This document shows positions 22,363-31,477 of a stretch of DNA of 36,761 nucleotides, in pieces; the stretch's first letter is position 1; each line of letters opens with the position of its first letter. Under the pieces are notes generated by a model. That model saw nothing but the letters and a program-made list of their open reading frames with translations, ran no database searches and was not told where the DNA came from. Source of the stretch: Vibrio xiamenensis (GTDB taxonomy: Bacteria; Pseudomonadota; Gammaproteobacteria; Enterobacterales; Vibrionaceae). A program made the translations under genes and the position numbers. The stretch covers positions 1-36,761 of the forward strand of contig NZ_FNDD01000044.1 in assembly GCF_900100015.1 (NCBI RefSeq). Reading direction: 5' to 3'.

Positions 22363-23541
22363 CTATTCATCTTCTTCTGCCATAAACGCTTCAAGCAGAT
22401 CGTTGAGAAACAGTTTACCTTTCTCTGTTATCTGCCAATGGCTGGTAGTTTCACTTAAATAGCCTTTCTCTAGCGCCCAATTAATGGTTGGCGCGATGCT
22501 TTCAAGCGCAAGCCCTGTCGTAGCGACAAAGTCTTGTTTCGGGCACGCTTCAAGCAGGCGAAAGCGATTCATAAAGAACTCAAACGGCCGGTCTTCAAGA
22601 GCGACTAACTGCTCGCTATCAAGATAAGGTTTAACCATATTTTGGTAGGCGGCCAAATAGCCTTTTGGATGCTTGATTTTAGTGGTGCGCACGATGCGAC
22701 CATCGGCAAAGCTCAGCTTGCCATGAGCGCCGCAGCCGATGCCTAAGTAATCACCAAAACGCCAGTAATTGAGGTTGTGTTGGCACTGAAAGCCCGGTTT
22801 GCTGTAACCGGAAATCTCATACTGAACATAACCCGCAGCGCTGAGTTTTTGATGGCCGCGCTCAAAAATATCCCACAAGTCATCATCGTCTGGCAACGTC
22901 GGCGGCTTAGAGTAAAACAGCGTATTTGGCTCAATGGTTAATTGATACCAAGAGAGGTGCGGTGGATTGAGCTCAATCGCTTTATCCAGATCGCTCAGCG
23001 CCTGTTCGATACTTTGATCCGGTAAGCCGTGCATCAAATCTAAATTAAAGCTGTTTAGGCCGATTTGATGGGCGAGCTTAGCAGCGTTCTCCGCTTCCTC
23101 TTTACCATGAATGCGTCCCAAACGTTTGAGTTTGGCTGGTTCAAAGCTCTGTACGCCAATCGAAATTCGCGTCACGCCCATTTCACGATAGGCTTTAAAA
23201 CGCTCAGCTTCAATGGTGCCTGGGTTAGCTTCCATGGTGATTTCAATATTGGCCGCAAACGCGATACGCTGTTCAATGCTTTTCAGCAGGCGACCAATCG
23301 CAGGCGCCGAAATCAAACTTGGCGTGCCACCGCCAATAAAAATTGAGTGCAGTGGACGGGGATCGCCTTCTAACTGGTAGCGGGCAATATCGCTATCCAA
23401 GTCTTCCAGCAGCGCATCGATATAGGCGTCTTCTGGAATTTCATGCTTGAGTTCATGCGAGTTGAAGTCGCAATACGGGCACTTTTGCACACACCAAGGA
23501 ATGTGGACATACAAACTGAGTGCTGGGGGCGTTATCATCAA
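22363..23541 (-). CDS. hemW: Heme chaperone HemW (radical SAM)
   Basis: 392 aa. Related to coproporphyrinogen III oxidase HemN but of the HemW (YggW) group, which binds heme and delivers it to membrane proteins. The radical SAM motif is CVQKCPYCDF (CX3CX2C), followed by FIGGGTPSL and SIGVQSFEPAKLKRLGR. The N-terminal cysteine typical of true HemN is absent. It lies 8 nt downstream of rdgB, an arrangement conserved in gammaproteobacteria. Confidence 0.94.
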   Translation of the reverse strand: MMITPPALSLYVHIPWCVQKCPYCDFNSHELKHEIPEDAYIDALLEDLDSDIARYQLEGDPRPLHSIFIGGGTPSLISAPAIGRLLKSIEQRIAFAANIEITMEANPGTIEAERFKAYREMGVTRISIGVQSFEPAKLKRLGRIHGKEEAENAAKLAHQIGLNSFNLDLMHGLPDQSIEQALSDLDKAIELNPPHLSWYQLTIEPNTLFYSKPPTLPDDDDLWDIFERGHQKLSAAGYVQYEISGYSKPGFQCQHNLNYWRFGDYLGIGCGAHGKLSFADGRIVRTTKIKHPKGYLAAYQNMVKPYLDSEQLVALEDRPFEFFMNRFRLLEACPKQDFVATTGLALESIAPTINWALEKGYLSETTSHWQITEKGKLFLNDLLEAFMAEEDE

Positions 23542-23549
23542 AAGCTCGC

Positions 23550-24146
23550 TTATTGTTGCTCGGCAAGAGTGGCAAATAGTTGTTTGAGCGCTTTACCACG
23601 ATGCGATAGCTGCTTTTTACGGGCAGGTTCAAGCTCAGCCGACGCGCAACTTTCTTCCGGTACCCAAAACACAGGATCATAACCAAAGCCATTGTCGCCA
23701 TGAGTTTCCGTTAGAATACGACCTTCCCACTTACCGTGGCAGACGATCGGCGTTGGATCGTTTTCATGGCGCATCAAGACCAATACACAGTGAAAACGCG
23801 CGCTGCGCTGATCTTCAGGCACATCTTTCATCGCTTCAAGTAGCTTTTCAATGTTGCTTTGATCGGTTGCGCCAGCGCCTGAGTAACGTGCAGAGTAGAT
23901 GCCCGGAGCACCTTGTAGGTAATCCACTTCCAAACCAGAATCATCGGCAATGGCAGGTAGGCCAGTTTGTTTGGCTGCGTGGCGCGCTTTGATGATCGCG
24001 TTTTCGATAAAAGTGGTGCCAGTTTCAGCCACTTCCGAGACGTTAAACTCGCTTTGCGCGACGACATCAAAACCAAAATCAGCCAATAGGTCGGCCATCT
24101 CACGAACTTTGCCCTGGTTGCCAGTGGCGAGCACAATTTTTTTCAT
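23550..24146 (-). CDS. rdgB: XTP/dITP pyrophosphatase
   Basis: 198 aa. Removes non-canonical purine nucleoside triphosphates (dITP, XTP) by hydrolysis to monophosphate and pyrophosphate. Starts with VLATGNQGKVREM, contains AIADDSGLEVDYLQGAPGIYSARY with the metal-binding acidic residues, and NGFGYDPVFWVPE; normal length. It sits in the cluster hemW-rdgB-DUF4426-yggU-yggT-proC-yggS on one strand and is closely coupled with hemW. Confidence 0.96.
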   Translation of the reverse strand: MKKIVLATGNQGKVREMADLLADFGFDVVAQSEFNVSEVAETGTTFIENAIIKARHAAKQTGLPAIADDSGLEVDYLQGAPGIYSARYSGAGATDQSNIEKLLEAMKDVPEDQRSARFHCVLVLMRHENDPTPIVCHGKWEGRILTETHGDNGFGYDPVFWVPEESCASAELEPARKKQLSHRGKALKQLFATLAEQQ

Positions 24147-24186
24147 CGCTGTCTCTACTTAGGTAATCGAACGGTGAATCGACCGA

Positions 24187-24624
24187 TTACTCTTCTACAT
24201 AAAATTTTTGAGTGAATTTAAGTTTGCCGCTGCCTTTGATTCCGGCATCGAGATCGATATCAAACGACAAGGTTTCTTCGTCGCTGATGGCAAACTCACT
24301 GAGATAATAAATGGCATCGCCTTCTTTGACTTGGCGAAACGCCAGTTGGCGGGTTTGGCCTAAGAGGTTTTTTACGCTGCCGCTGAGTGCCGCTTCGATG
24401 GCAGGTTTGCCGGGCGCACGCGTGTCTAACACGCTGATGTTAAGCAGGCCAGTATAACCGTTACGTTTAATTTGATAACTGCGGGCAATTTTAGGGGTAA
24501 GAAAGCTAGAGTTAAAGGCCGAATAATGCGCTTCAACTTGCTTGATTTGCTGATATTGCTCAGCATGAGTACTCACGCTAAACAGGCCTGCCAGTAACAC
24601 CGTTATCCAACCAAATTTCATCAT
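24187..24624 (-). CDS. DUF4426 periplasmic protein
   Basis: 145 aa with an N-terminal signal peptide (MMKFGWITVLLAGLFSVSTHA) and a DUF4426-type body (VEAHYSAFNSSFLTPKIARSY ... FTQKFYVEE), likely exported to the periplasm. The family has no established function. Its position between yggU and rdgB is typical of Vibrionaceae and relatives, so it is a core gene. There is a 40-nt gap to rdgB and a 25-nt gap to yggU. Confidence 0.88.
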   Translation of the reverse strand: MMKFGWITVLLAGLFSVSTHAEQYQQIKQVEAHYSAFNSSFLTPKIARSYQIKRNGYTGLLNISVLDTRAPGKPAIEAALSGSVKNLLGQTRQLAFRQVKEGDAIYYLSEFAISDEETLSFDIDLDAGIKGSGKLKFTQKFYVEE

Positions 24625-24649
24625 CGCTGCTCTGTAAAATGAAAAGCCA

Positions 24650-24940
24650 TCACAGGATGGCTTTTATATCGTCGGGAATTTGCTGTGGCGAGTGGATTCG
24701 CACTTGCTTGTGCCGGCCAAGCTCGCCTTTTTCAATATCAACCAAGCCTTTTGCGACCTTAAACAGCTTAGCCAAATACTTACTTAAATGGGCATTGGCT
24801 TTGCCGTCTACAGGTGGTGCGGTAATTGCGACTTTCAACTCTTCACCGTGCAAGCCGACGATCTTATCGCGGCTTGCTTTGGGTTGAATATAGAGACGCA
24901 AAACCACATCGTCTCCGTCTTTCCATACCGCTTGCGACAT
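24650..24940 (-). CDS. yggU: DUF167 family protein YggU
   Basis: 96 aa. Small alpha/beta protein of the DUF167/YggU family, with VLRLYIQPKASRDKIVG and APPVDGKANAHLSKYLAK; biochemical role unknown. The start at 24940 is chosen because its ATG shares the A of the yggT stop (TAATG), showing translational coupling; a start 15 nt upstream would enter yggT. Core gene cluster with proC and yggS. Confidence 0.92.
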   Translation of the reverse strand: MSQAVWKDGDDVVLRLYIQPKASRDKIVGLHGEELKVAITAPPVDGKANAHLSKYLAKLFKVAKGLVDIEKGELGRHKQVRIHSPQQIPDDIKAIL

Positions 24941-25497
24941 TATAGTTGATACCAAAGTGGGCCGATAAGATCGCCCATTAAGAAGTTCGCAAATTGTAGG
25001 GCAATAAATAGTACCAATACGCTGAAATCAAAACCGCCCATCGCTGGAATAATGCGGCGAATTGGCGCTAGCATTGGCTCGGTTAATTGATGGAATACGT
25101 ATTCGATTGGGCTACGGCCTTGGCTTACCCAGCTTAGAATCGCGCGAATCAATAGCACCCAGAACAGCAAACCGCCCGCTGCTTTCAGAAGCGATAGACC
25201 GCCAAGTATCAAGAACGAAGAATCGAACGAAACCGAACCGCGAGATTGAATCAAAATAAGCGCCACGTATTTAAGAACGCACAGTACGTAAGCAAATAGT
25301 ATGGTGGCGAGATCGATACTGCCGATAGACGGAATAAAGCGACGAAGTGGGCCAACGATCGGTTGGGTCGCTTTAACCACAAATTGGGAAAATGGGTTAT
25401 AGAAATCAGCGCGCGCGGCTTGTAACCAGATGCGTAAAATCACCACCATGATATACAAGTCAAACAACGTCGATATCAAAAAACTCATTGAATTCAT
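24940..25497 (-). CDS. yggT: YggT family membrane protein
   Basis: 185 aa inner-membrane protein with two copies of the YggT domain, each with hydrophobic helices and a basic segment (FVVKATQPIVGPLRRFIPSIG and FHQLTEPMLAPIRRIIPAMG). The family is linked to osmotic/ion stress and membrane protein insertion, without a firm function. It is 38 nt downstream of proC and overlaps yggU by 3 nt. Confidence 0.94.
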   Translation of the reverse strand: MNSMSFLISTLFDLYIMVVILRIWLQAARADFYNPFSQFVVKATQPIVGPLRRFIPSIGSIDLATILFAYVLCVLKYVALILIQSRGSVSFDSSFLILGGLSLLKAAGGLLFWVLLIRAILSWVSQGRSPIEYVFHQLTEPMLAPIRRIIPAMGGFDFSVLVLFIALQFANFLMGDLIGPLWYQL

Positions 25498-25535
25498 ATA
25501 TGACCCTTAGTTAAGAGCAGAGCAATTCTGCGTGA

Positions 25536-26354
25536 TTAGAATAATTTTTCCATTTCTTCTGCGCGAGCCACCGCTGCGCGCATCGCTTTAGCTACTATGT
25601 CGCTAAGCTGATTGTCATTAAAGGTTTTCAGTGCTTCTGCGGTTGTGCCGCCTTTAGAGGTGACTTGCTCGCGAAGCGTTGATAGTTCGGTGTCTGGGTT
25701 GGCGACCACCATTTCAGCCGCGCCAAGGGCGGCTTGCTGAACCAGTTGGCGTGCAGTTTGATGATCAAACCCTTGTGCCACAGCTTCTGTTTGCATTGCT
25801 TCAAGGAACAGGAAGAAATATGCCGGCGCACTGCCCGCTGCTGCAATCACATTGTTGATGCCAGACTCCTGTTCAACCCAGCAAATCTCGCCGACCAGTG
25901 ACATGAGATCGCCTGCGAACTGGCGTTGCTGCGGGCTAACATGCTCAGGTGCAAATAAGCCGCTCATGCCTTTGCCGATTAGCGAAGGCGTGTTTGGCAT
26001 CACGCGAACCAGATTGAGTTTGGTGGCAAACATTTCGTCAAAACGGGCGGCGTTGATTCCGGCGGCGATAGAAATGACCAGCTTGTCGCTGTAATCAATC
26101 GCTTGTAAGCCTTTAGCAACATCGGCCATGAGTTGAGGTTTGACCGCCATCACGATGACATCAGCATCTTGCGCTGCTTTGGCGTTGTCTGAGTCGGTAT
26201 TGACCGCATACTTTTCGGCGAGGGCATCACGAGTGCTTTGACTTGGTGCGGTTGCGGTAATCAACTCGGCAGGGTAGCCATTGGCGATCATGCCAGAGAT
26301 GATTGAGCGCGCCATATTGCCAGCGCCGATAAAGGTGATCTTCTTGTGTTCCAT
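25536..26354 (-). CDS. proC: Pyrroline-5-carboxylate reductase
   Basis: 272 aa, last step of proline synthesis, reducing 1-pyrroline-5-carboxylate with NADPH. The Rossmann motif is FIGAGNMARSIISG; VMAVKPQ and SIAAGI follow, and the C-terminal signature region is LREQVTSKGGTTAEAL. Normal length, between yggS and yggT. Confidence 0.97.
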   Translation of the reverse strand: MEHKKITFIGAGNMARSIISGMIANGYPAELITATAPSQSTRDALAEKYAVNTDSDNAKAAQDADVIVMAVKPQLMADVAKGLQAIDYSDKLVISIAAGINAARFDEMFATKLNLVRVMPNTPSLIGKGMSGLFAPEHVSPQQRQFAGDLMSLVGEICWVEQESGINNVIAAAGSAPAYFFLFLEAMQTEAVAQGFDHQTARQLVQQAALGAAEMVVANPDTELSTLREQVTSKGGTTAEALKTFNDNQLSDIVAKAMRAAVARAEEMEKLF

Positions 26355-26399
26355 GACGGTCTGTTCCTGACTGTTTGTGTGATTCGTCTTAATCTGGTT

Positions 26400-27110
26400 T
26401 TACGCTTTGCTGGAATAGTCGCGAGCACCGAAAATAGCGGTGCCGATACGAACCATAGTGCTACCTGCTTCAATCGCGGCTTCCATGTCACCGGACATAC
26501 CCATCGAGAGCGTATCGATGTTTGGGTAGCGTTTTTGCAGCTGCGTTTGCAACTCCGCGAGACGTTGAAAGGTCGCCAGCTGCGCGGCATGGTCATCAAC
26601 ATTCGCTGGAATTGACATCAATCCTCTTAAGGTGAGGTTGGGAAGTGACGAAATCAACTCTGCGAGGGCAAATATTTGCTCAGGTTCGACGCCAGACTTA
26701 GACGCTTCGCCGCTGATATTCACTTGAATCAGCACTTGTAAATCGGGCAAGTCTGATGGGCGTTGATCGTTTAAACGCTGGGCAGTTTTGTCGCGGTCGA
26801 TGGTATGAACCCAATCGAAATGTTCGGCCACTAGGCGCGTTTTGTTGGATTGAATCGGGCCAATGAAGTGCCATTCCAGCTCAAGATCGGGATGGTGCTC
26901 GGCAAAAAACTGCACTTTGTCGACGCCTTCTTGGACGTAATTTTCGCCAAATGCGCGTTGACCTGCCTGCGCTGCTTCGAGGATGGCATCATTCGGTTTG
27001 GTTTTACTCACCGCCAGAAGTTGCACCGAGTCTCGAGCTCGTCCACACTTTTGTTGTACGTCGGCAATTTGCGAGGTGATATGTTCAATATTTTGTTGAA
27101 TACTACTCAT
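26400..27110 (-). CDS. yggS: PLP homeostasis protein YggS
   Basis: 236 aa, single-domain pyridoxal-phosphate-binding protein of fold type III (PLPBP/PROSC family). The PLP lysine lies in LLAVSKTKPN; the phosphate-binding region is SMGMSGDMEAAIEAGSTMVRIG. It regulates B6 vitamer levels rather than racemising amino acids. It is divergent from pilT, with only 24 bp between starts, so the two promoters must overlap the coding starts. Confidence 0.96.
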   Translation of the reverse strand: MSSIQQNIEHITSQIADVQQKCGRARDSVQLLAVSKTKPNDAILEAAQAGQRAFGENYVQEGVDKVQFFAEHHPDLELEWHFIGPIQSNKTRLVAEHFDWVHTIDRDKTAQRLNDQRPSDLPDLQVLIQVNISGEASKSGVEPEQIFALAELISSLPNLTLRGLMSIPANVDDHAAQLATFQRLAELQTQLQKRYPNIDTLSMGMSGDMEAAIEAGSTMVRIGTAIFGARDYSSKA

Positions 27111-27134
27111 GGCTAACTTTACTAAGGAAAATAA

Positions 27135-28172
27135 ATGGATATCGCTGAGTTACTGGAATTTAGTGTAAAGCATAATGCATCAGATCTACATCTTTCTGCA
27201 GGTGTTTCTCCAATGGTACGTATAGATGGCGAAGTTAGAAAGCTTGGCGTACCGGCTTTGAGCCATGAAGAGGTGCATCGTTTAGTTTTTGAGATCATGA
27301 GTGACAGTCAGCGCAGCGAATTTGAGGAGCGTCTCGAAGTCGATTTTTCCTGTCAGCTGCCGAACATTGGCCGCTTTCGTGTTAACGCCTTTAATCAAGC
27401 TCGCGGTTGCTCAGCGGTGTTTCGTACCATTCCGACCGAAATTCCGACTTTGGAGCAGCTCGATGCACCAGAGATCTTTAGTAAAATTGCCAACTATGAA
27501 AAAGGTTTGGTGTTGGTAACGGGCCCAACCGGGTCGGGTAAATCTACCACACTGGCGGCGATGGTCGATTACATTAATCGCCGTCACAACAAGCATATTC
27601 TGACCATTGAAGATCCGATTGAGTTTGTGCACAGCAATCATAAGTGTTTGGTGAACCAGCGTGAAGTGCACCGTGATACTCACAGTTTTAGTAATGCGCT
27701 ACGTAGCGCACTTCGTGAAGATCCAGATGTGATTTTGGTCGGTGAGCTGCGAGACCAAGAGACCATCAGTTTGGCGTTGACTGCCGCTGAAACCGGGCAT
27801 CTGGTGTTTGGCACTTTGCATACCAGTTCGGCGGCAAAAACCATCGACCGAATTATCGATGTCTTTCCAGCTGGCGATAAGTCGATGGTGCGCTCGATGC
27901 TGTCGGAATCGCTGCGTGCAGTGATTGCGCAAAAACTGCTGAAACGTGTCGGTGGTGGGCGAGTTGCGTGTCATGAAGTGATGATGGCAACCCCAGCCAT
28001 TCGCAACTTGATTCGCGAAGACAAAGTCGCGCAGATGGTGTCTGTGATTCAAACTGGCGCCGCGAGTGGCATGCAGACGATGGAGCAAAACGCCAAGCAA
28101 TTATTGGCGCAAGGGCTAGTCGCGCCTGAAGAAGTGGCGCAGAAAATTGAAATCGAAACTTCACTGTTTTAA
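27135..28172 (+). CDS. pilT: Type IV pilus retraction ATPase PilT
   Basis: 345 aa hexameric ATPase that depolymerises type IV pili, powering twitching and DNA uptake. Starts MDIAELLEFSVKHNASDLHLSAG, Walker A VTGPTGSGKSTTLAAM, Asp box TIEDPIEFVH, Walker B and His-box region REDPDVILVGELRD and TGHLVFGTLHT, and the retraction-specific AIRNLIRE segment. Forms an operon with pilU (8-nt gap). Confidence 0.97.
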   Translation: MDIAELLEFSVKHNASDLHLSAGVSPMVRIDGEVRKLGVPALSHEEVHRLVFEIMSDSQRSEFEERLEVDFSCQLPNIGRFRVNAFNQARGCSAVFRTIPTEIPTLEQLDAPEIFSKIANYEKGLVLVTGPTGSGKSTTLAAMVDYINRRHNKHILTIEDPIEFVHSNHKCLVNQREVHRDTHSFSNALRSALREDPDVILVGELRDQETISLALTAAETGHLVFGTLHTSSAAKTIDRIIDVFPAGDKSMVRSMLSESLRAVIAQKLLKRVGGGRVACHEVMMATPAIRNLIREDKVAQMVSVIQTGAASGMQTMEQNAKQLLAQGLVAPEEVAQKIEIETSLF

Positions 28173-28180
28173 GGGCGGCG

Positions 28181-29284
28181 ATGAAACTGTTTGATTGTCT
28201 CAATCACATGCGGGTTAGCAATGCCTCTGACCTGTATATTACGGTCGGTGCGGCGCTGCAGTATCGCGTTGATGGTGCTCTGAAGGCCCATGGCGAGGTG
28301 CTAAGTAATGATCAAGTTCACGCGCTGCTCAGTGACGCGATGGATGACGCCAGGCGCGAAGACTTTTATCACACCCATGAGGCCAACTTCGCGCTGGTCA
28401 ATGATTCAGGCCGTTATCGAGTGAGCGCTTTCTATCAACGCGAGCAACCTGGCGCGGTTATTCGCCGCATTGAAACCGACATTCCCACCTTTGAGCAGCT
28501 AACATTACCGCCGGTGTTGCAGTCTTTAGCGTTGGCGAAGCGCGGCTTAGTGCTGGTGGTTGGTGCCACCGGTTCAGGTAAATCGACCACACTGGCAGCA
28601 ATGACCGGATATCGCAATCAACATAGCAGTGGGCATATCTTGACCGTTGAAGATCCGATTGAGTTTGTTCACCCTCACCAAGGTTGTATTGTGACTCAGC
28701 GTGAAGTCGGGCTGGATACAGAAAGCTACCAAGTGGCGCTTAAGAATTCGCTGCGTCAGGCGCCGGATATGATAGTGATTGGTGAAATTCGTAATCGTGA
28801 AACTATGGAATACGCAATGCAGTTTGCGGAAACTGGCCATCTGTGCCTCGCAACGCTGCATGCCAACAATGCCAATCAAGCCCTTGAACGTATTTTGCAT
28901 TTGATGCCCAAAGGTCAGCGTGAACAGTTTCTGTTTGATTTATCATTGAATTTAAAAGGTGTGATTGGCCAGCAATTATTGCGCTCCACGCAAGCAAGTG
29001 GCCGTCATGGCGTGTTTGAAGTTTTGCTCAATTCGCCGCGTATCGCTGACTTGATTCGCCAAGGTGAGCTGCATGAGCTGAAAAGCGCGATGGCTAAATC
29101 GCGCGATGCTGGTATGCAGACCTTTGACCAAGCGCTGTATCAGTTAGTATGTGATGGTAAAATCGACGTTGACCAAGCGCTGCACAGCGCCGATTCGGCC
29201 AATGATTTGCGTTTGATGCTCAAGACTAGCCAATCGAGCGGTGGTACAAGTTCGCTCGACGGCGTCAGCATTGATATGGATTAA
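28181..29284 (+). CDS. pilU: PilT-dependent retraction ATPase PilU
   Basis: 367 aa paralogue of PilT that assists pilus retraction under load and needs PilT to work. Walker A VVGATGSGKSTTLAAM, TVEDPIEFVHPHQGC, and RQAPDMIVIGEIRNRETMEYA follow the PilT order. The C-terminal extension (about residues 340-367) is typical of PilU. Preceded by GGGCGGCG before the ATG; followed by a terminator at 29318. Confidence 0.96.
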   Translation: MKLFDCLNHMRVSNASDLYITVGAALQYRVDGALKAHGEVLSNDQVHALLSDAMDDARREDFYHTHEANFALVNDSGRYRVSAFYQREQPGAVIRRIETDIPTFEQLTLPPVLQSLALAKRGLVLVVGATGSGKSTTLAAMTGYRNQHSSGHILTVEDPIEFVHPHQGCIVTQREVGLDTESYQVALKNSLRQAPDMIVIGEIRNRETMEYAMQFAETGHLCLATLHANNANQALERILHLMPKGQREQFLFDLSLNLKGVIGQQLLRSTQASGRHGVFEVLLNSPRIADLIRQGELHELKSAMAKSRDAGMQTFDQALYQLVCDGKIDVDQALHSADSANDLRLMLKTSQSSGGTSSLDGVSIDMD

Positions 29285-29317
29285 CCAATCTAAGCCAATC
29301 AAAATCTCAACCAGTAA

Positions 29318-29346
29318 AAAAAGCTTGGCGGGAAACCAAGCTTTTT
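29318..29346 (+). terminator. Terminator after pilTU
   Basis: An 11-bp perfect stem AAAAAGCTTGG/CCAAGCTTTTT (29318-29328, 29336-29346) with a 7-nt loop, 33 nt after the pilU stop. The A/T flanks allow function in both directions, although the convergent ruvX ends 84 nt further on. Confidence 0.85.
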
Positions 29347-29429
29347 ATGTGAGCCTTTTCAATAACTCGACCTGTCAATTTGTTCAGCTAACCGATACTT
29401 TAAAAGCCGCCGGTTATCTGTTTATCTGG

Positions 29430-29858
29430 CTATTCGCCCCACTGGGCTTCAAACCAACTTTCCAGAATCACGACCGCCGATTGGCAGTCGATATTGCCTT
29501 TACTTAGCGCTTTATAGCCGCCCATTTCAAATAGTTCAGCGCGCGCTTCTGCGGTCGAAAGTCGCTCGTCATGCAGTTCGACCGGTAAACCAAAGCGACC
29601 GTGCAGACGGTTGGCAAACTTTTTCGCTCGCGGAGTGATGGTTTCTAATTCTTTGCCACGCACGTCGGTTGGCAAACCGACCACAAGCAGTTGTGGTTGC
29701 CACTCTTTGAGGACTTTTTCGATGTCGTCCCAGTTTGGCGTGCCGTCGTTGGCTTTAAAGGCACGCAGTGGTGAGGCGGTCCCGGTAATTTCTTGGCCGA
29801 TGGCGCTACCGATACTTTTGGTGCCAAAGTCAAAGGCGATGATGGTTCTTGAGGTCAT
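29430..29858 (-). CDS. ruvX: YqgF/RuvX family pre-16S rRNA nuclease
   Basis: 142 aa RNase H-fold nuclease, needed for 16S rRNA 5'-end maturation and earlier described as a putative Holliday junction resolvase. Starts with IIAFDFGTKSIGSAIGQ holding the first acidic residue; VVGLPTDVRG and the catalytic-like DERLSTAEA follow, with a final Asp in NIDCQSAVVILESW. Lies 36 nt downstream of algH. Confidence 0.94.
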   Translation of the reverse strand: MTSRTIIAFDFGTKSIGSAIGQEITGTASPLRAFKANDGTPNWDDIEKVLKEWQPQLLVVGLPTDVRGKELETITPRAKKFANRLHGRFGLPVELHDERLSTAEARAELFEMGGYKALSKGNIDCQSAVVILESWFEAQWGE

Positions 29859-29894
29859 GATGTTCTGCTGTATAAAAAGCCAAAGGCCATGCGA

Positions 29895-30458
29895 TTAGGC
29901 ATGGCCTGCTTGGCTGGAAAGTTGCGCCGCTTCGATGCCGAGCATCTGCACAGCGCGATTCCAGCGCTCATTGATTGGAGTGTCAAAAATGACGTCTGGA
30001 TCCGCTTCAATCGTGAGCCACGAATTTTCCGCCAACTCGAGTTCCAGTTGTCCTGCGTCCCAACCGGCATAACCAAGCGCGACGATATAGTTGCTTGGTT
30101 CAGCTTCAGTACCCAGCACGCTGAGAATATCGCGCGAGGTGGTCACCGAGATTTGATCGGTCATCTGCACGCTCGATTCATAATGATCTTTCGGCTTATG
30201 TAAAATAAATCCGCGATCTTCTGACACTGGCCCACCGTTTAACACCGGCTTTTCCAAACTCGTGGTATTTAATTGTGGATGAACGGGCTCAATGTCGACC
30301 TGTTTAAGCATTTTGCCCACAGTAATGTCGACTGGCGCGTTGATCACAAGCCCCATAGCACCTTCTTCATTGTGCTCACACACATAGATAACGCGGTGCT
30401 GAAAGTAAGGATCTTTCATGCCAGGCATGGCAACTAAAAAATGATTGGTCAAATTCAT
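29895..30458 (-). CDS. algH: UPF0301/AlgH family protein (YqgE)
   Basis: 187 aa of the YqgE/AlgH family, named from alginate regulation in Pseudomonas; molecular role not settled. Starts NLTNHFLVAMPGMKDPYF, contains GAMGLVINAP and LNGGPVSEDRGFILH, all family signatures. Operon-like arrangement with gshB upstream (55-nt gap) and ruvX downstream. Confidence 0.94.
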   Translation of the reverse strand: MNLTNHFLVAMPGMKDPYFQHRVIYVCEHNEEGAMGLVINAPVDITVGKMLKQVDIEPVHPQLNTTSLEKPVLNGGPVSEDRGFILHKPKDHYESSVQMTDQISVTTSRDILSVLGTEAEPSNYIVALGYAGWDAGQLELELAENSWLTIEADPDVIFDTPINERWNRAVQMLGIEAAQLSSQAGHA

Positions 30459-30513
30459 AGCGACTCCAATCTATAAAGGTGGCACCAAATCCAGTTTGAT
30501 GCCGCTGTTATGA

Positions 30514-31464
30514 TTAGCCCTGATTTACTCGACGCTCAATCGCGTCCATCAGTTTCCCTGTGATTGAGATATCAAAGGCAGCTTCGATTTCACGAATACA
30601 GGTTGGGCTGGTTACATTTATCTCTGTTAATTTATCGCCGATGACATCAAGTCCGACAAAAATCAGACCCTTCTGTTTAAGTGTAGGCGCTACGGCGTTA
30701 GCAATCTGTTTATCTGTTTCACTTAGCGGGCGAGCTTCACCGCGTCCACCAGCGGCTAAGTTACCGCGTGTTTCACCTTTGGCTGGAATACGCGCTAAGC
30801 AGTATGGCATTGGTTCGCCATCCACCACCAGAATGCGTTTATCGCCATTGCTAATATCTGGAACAAACGTCTGAGCCATCGCATAGTTTTGGCCGTGATT
30901 GGTAAGCGTTTCAATGATCACTGACACGTTTGGATCATTCTCTTTGACGCGGAAAATAGACGCGCCGCCCATTCCATCCAAAGGTTTAAGGATCACATCG
31001 CCATGTTGTTCGCGAAAGGCTTTAATTTTTTCTGCTTTGCGCGTCACCATAGTGGTTGGCGTTAGCTCTGGGAACCAAGCGGTGAACAGTTTTTCGTTAC
31101 AATCGCGCAGGCTTTGCGGTTTGTTGACGATTAATGTGCCTTGCTCTTCAGCGCGCTCAAGAATGTAAGTGGCGTAGATAAACTCGGTATCAAACGGCGG
31201 ATCTTTACGCATCAAAATCGCATCAAGCTCAGCCAGTTTAATGGTTTGCTCAGCGGTAAATTCATACCAGTTGGCTGGATCTTCTCTTAGCGTTACGGTT
31301 TTGGTATCGGCGAATGCTACACCTTGTTCAAGGTGGAGATCTTGCATTTCCATGTAGTGGATCTCATAACCACGACGCTGCGCTTCAAGCATCATCGCGA
31401 AGCTGGAATCTTTTTTGATGTTGATGTCCGCAATTGGGTCCATCACGATGCCGAGTTTAATCAT
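30514..31464 (-). CDS. gshB: Glutathione synthetase
   Basis: 316 aa ATP-grasp enzyme joining gamma-glutamylcysteine and glycine. The preferred start is the ATG at 31464 (MIKLGIVMDPIADINIKKDS), which matches the family; the frame is open 30 nt further up into rsmE. ATP-grasp features: GDVILKPLDGMGGASIF, NGDKRILVVDGEPMPYC, and LIFVGLDVIGDKLTEINVTSPT. Lies close behind rsmE. Confidence 0.97.
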   Translation of the reverse strand: MIKLGIVMDPIADINIKKDSSFAMMLEAQRRGYEIHYMEMQDLHLEQGVAFADTKTVTLREDPANWYEFTAEQTIKLAELDAILMRKDPPFDTEFIYATYILERAEEQGTLIVNKPQSLRDCNEKLFTAWFPELTPTTMVTRKAEKIKAFREQHGDVILKPLDGMGGASIFRVKENDPNVSVIIETLTNHGQNYAMAQTFVPDISNGDKRILVVDGEPMPYCLARIPAKGETRGNLAAGGRGEARPLSETDKQIANAVAPTLKQKGLIFVGLDVIGDKLTEINVTSPTCIREIEAAFDISITGKLMDAIERRVNQG

Positions 31465-31477
31465 TGAGCTTCTCCAG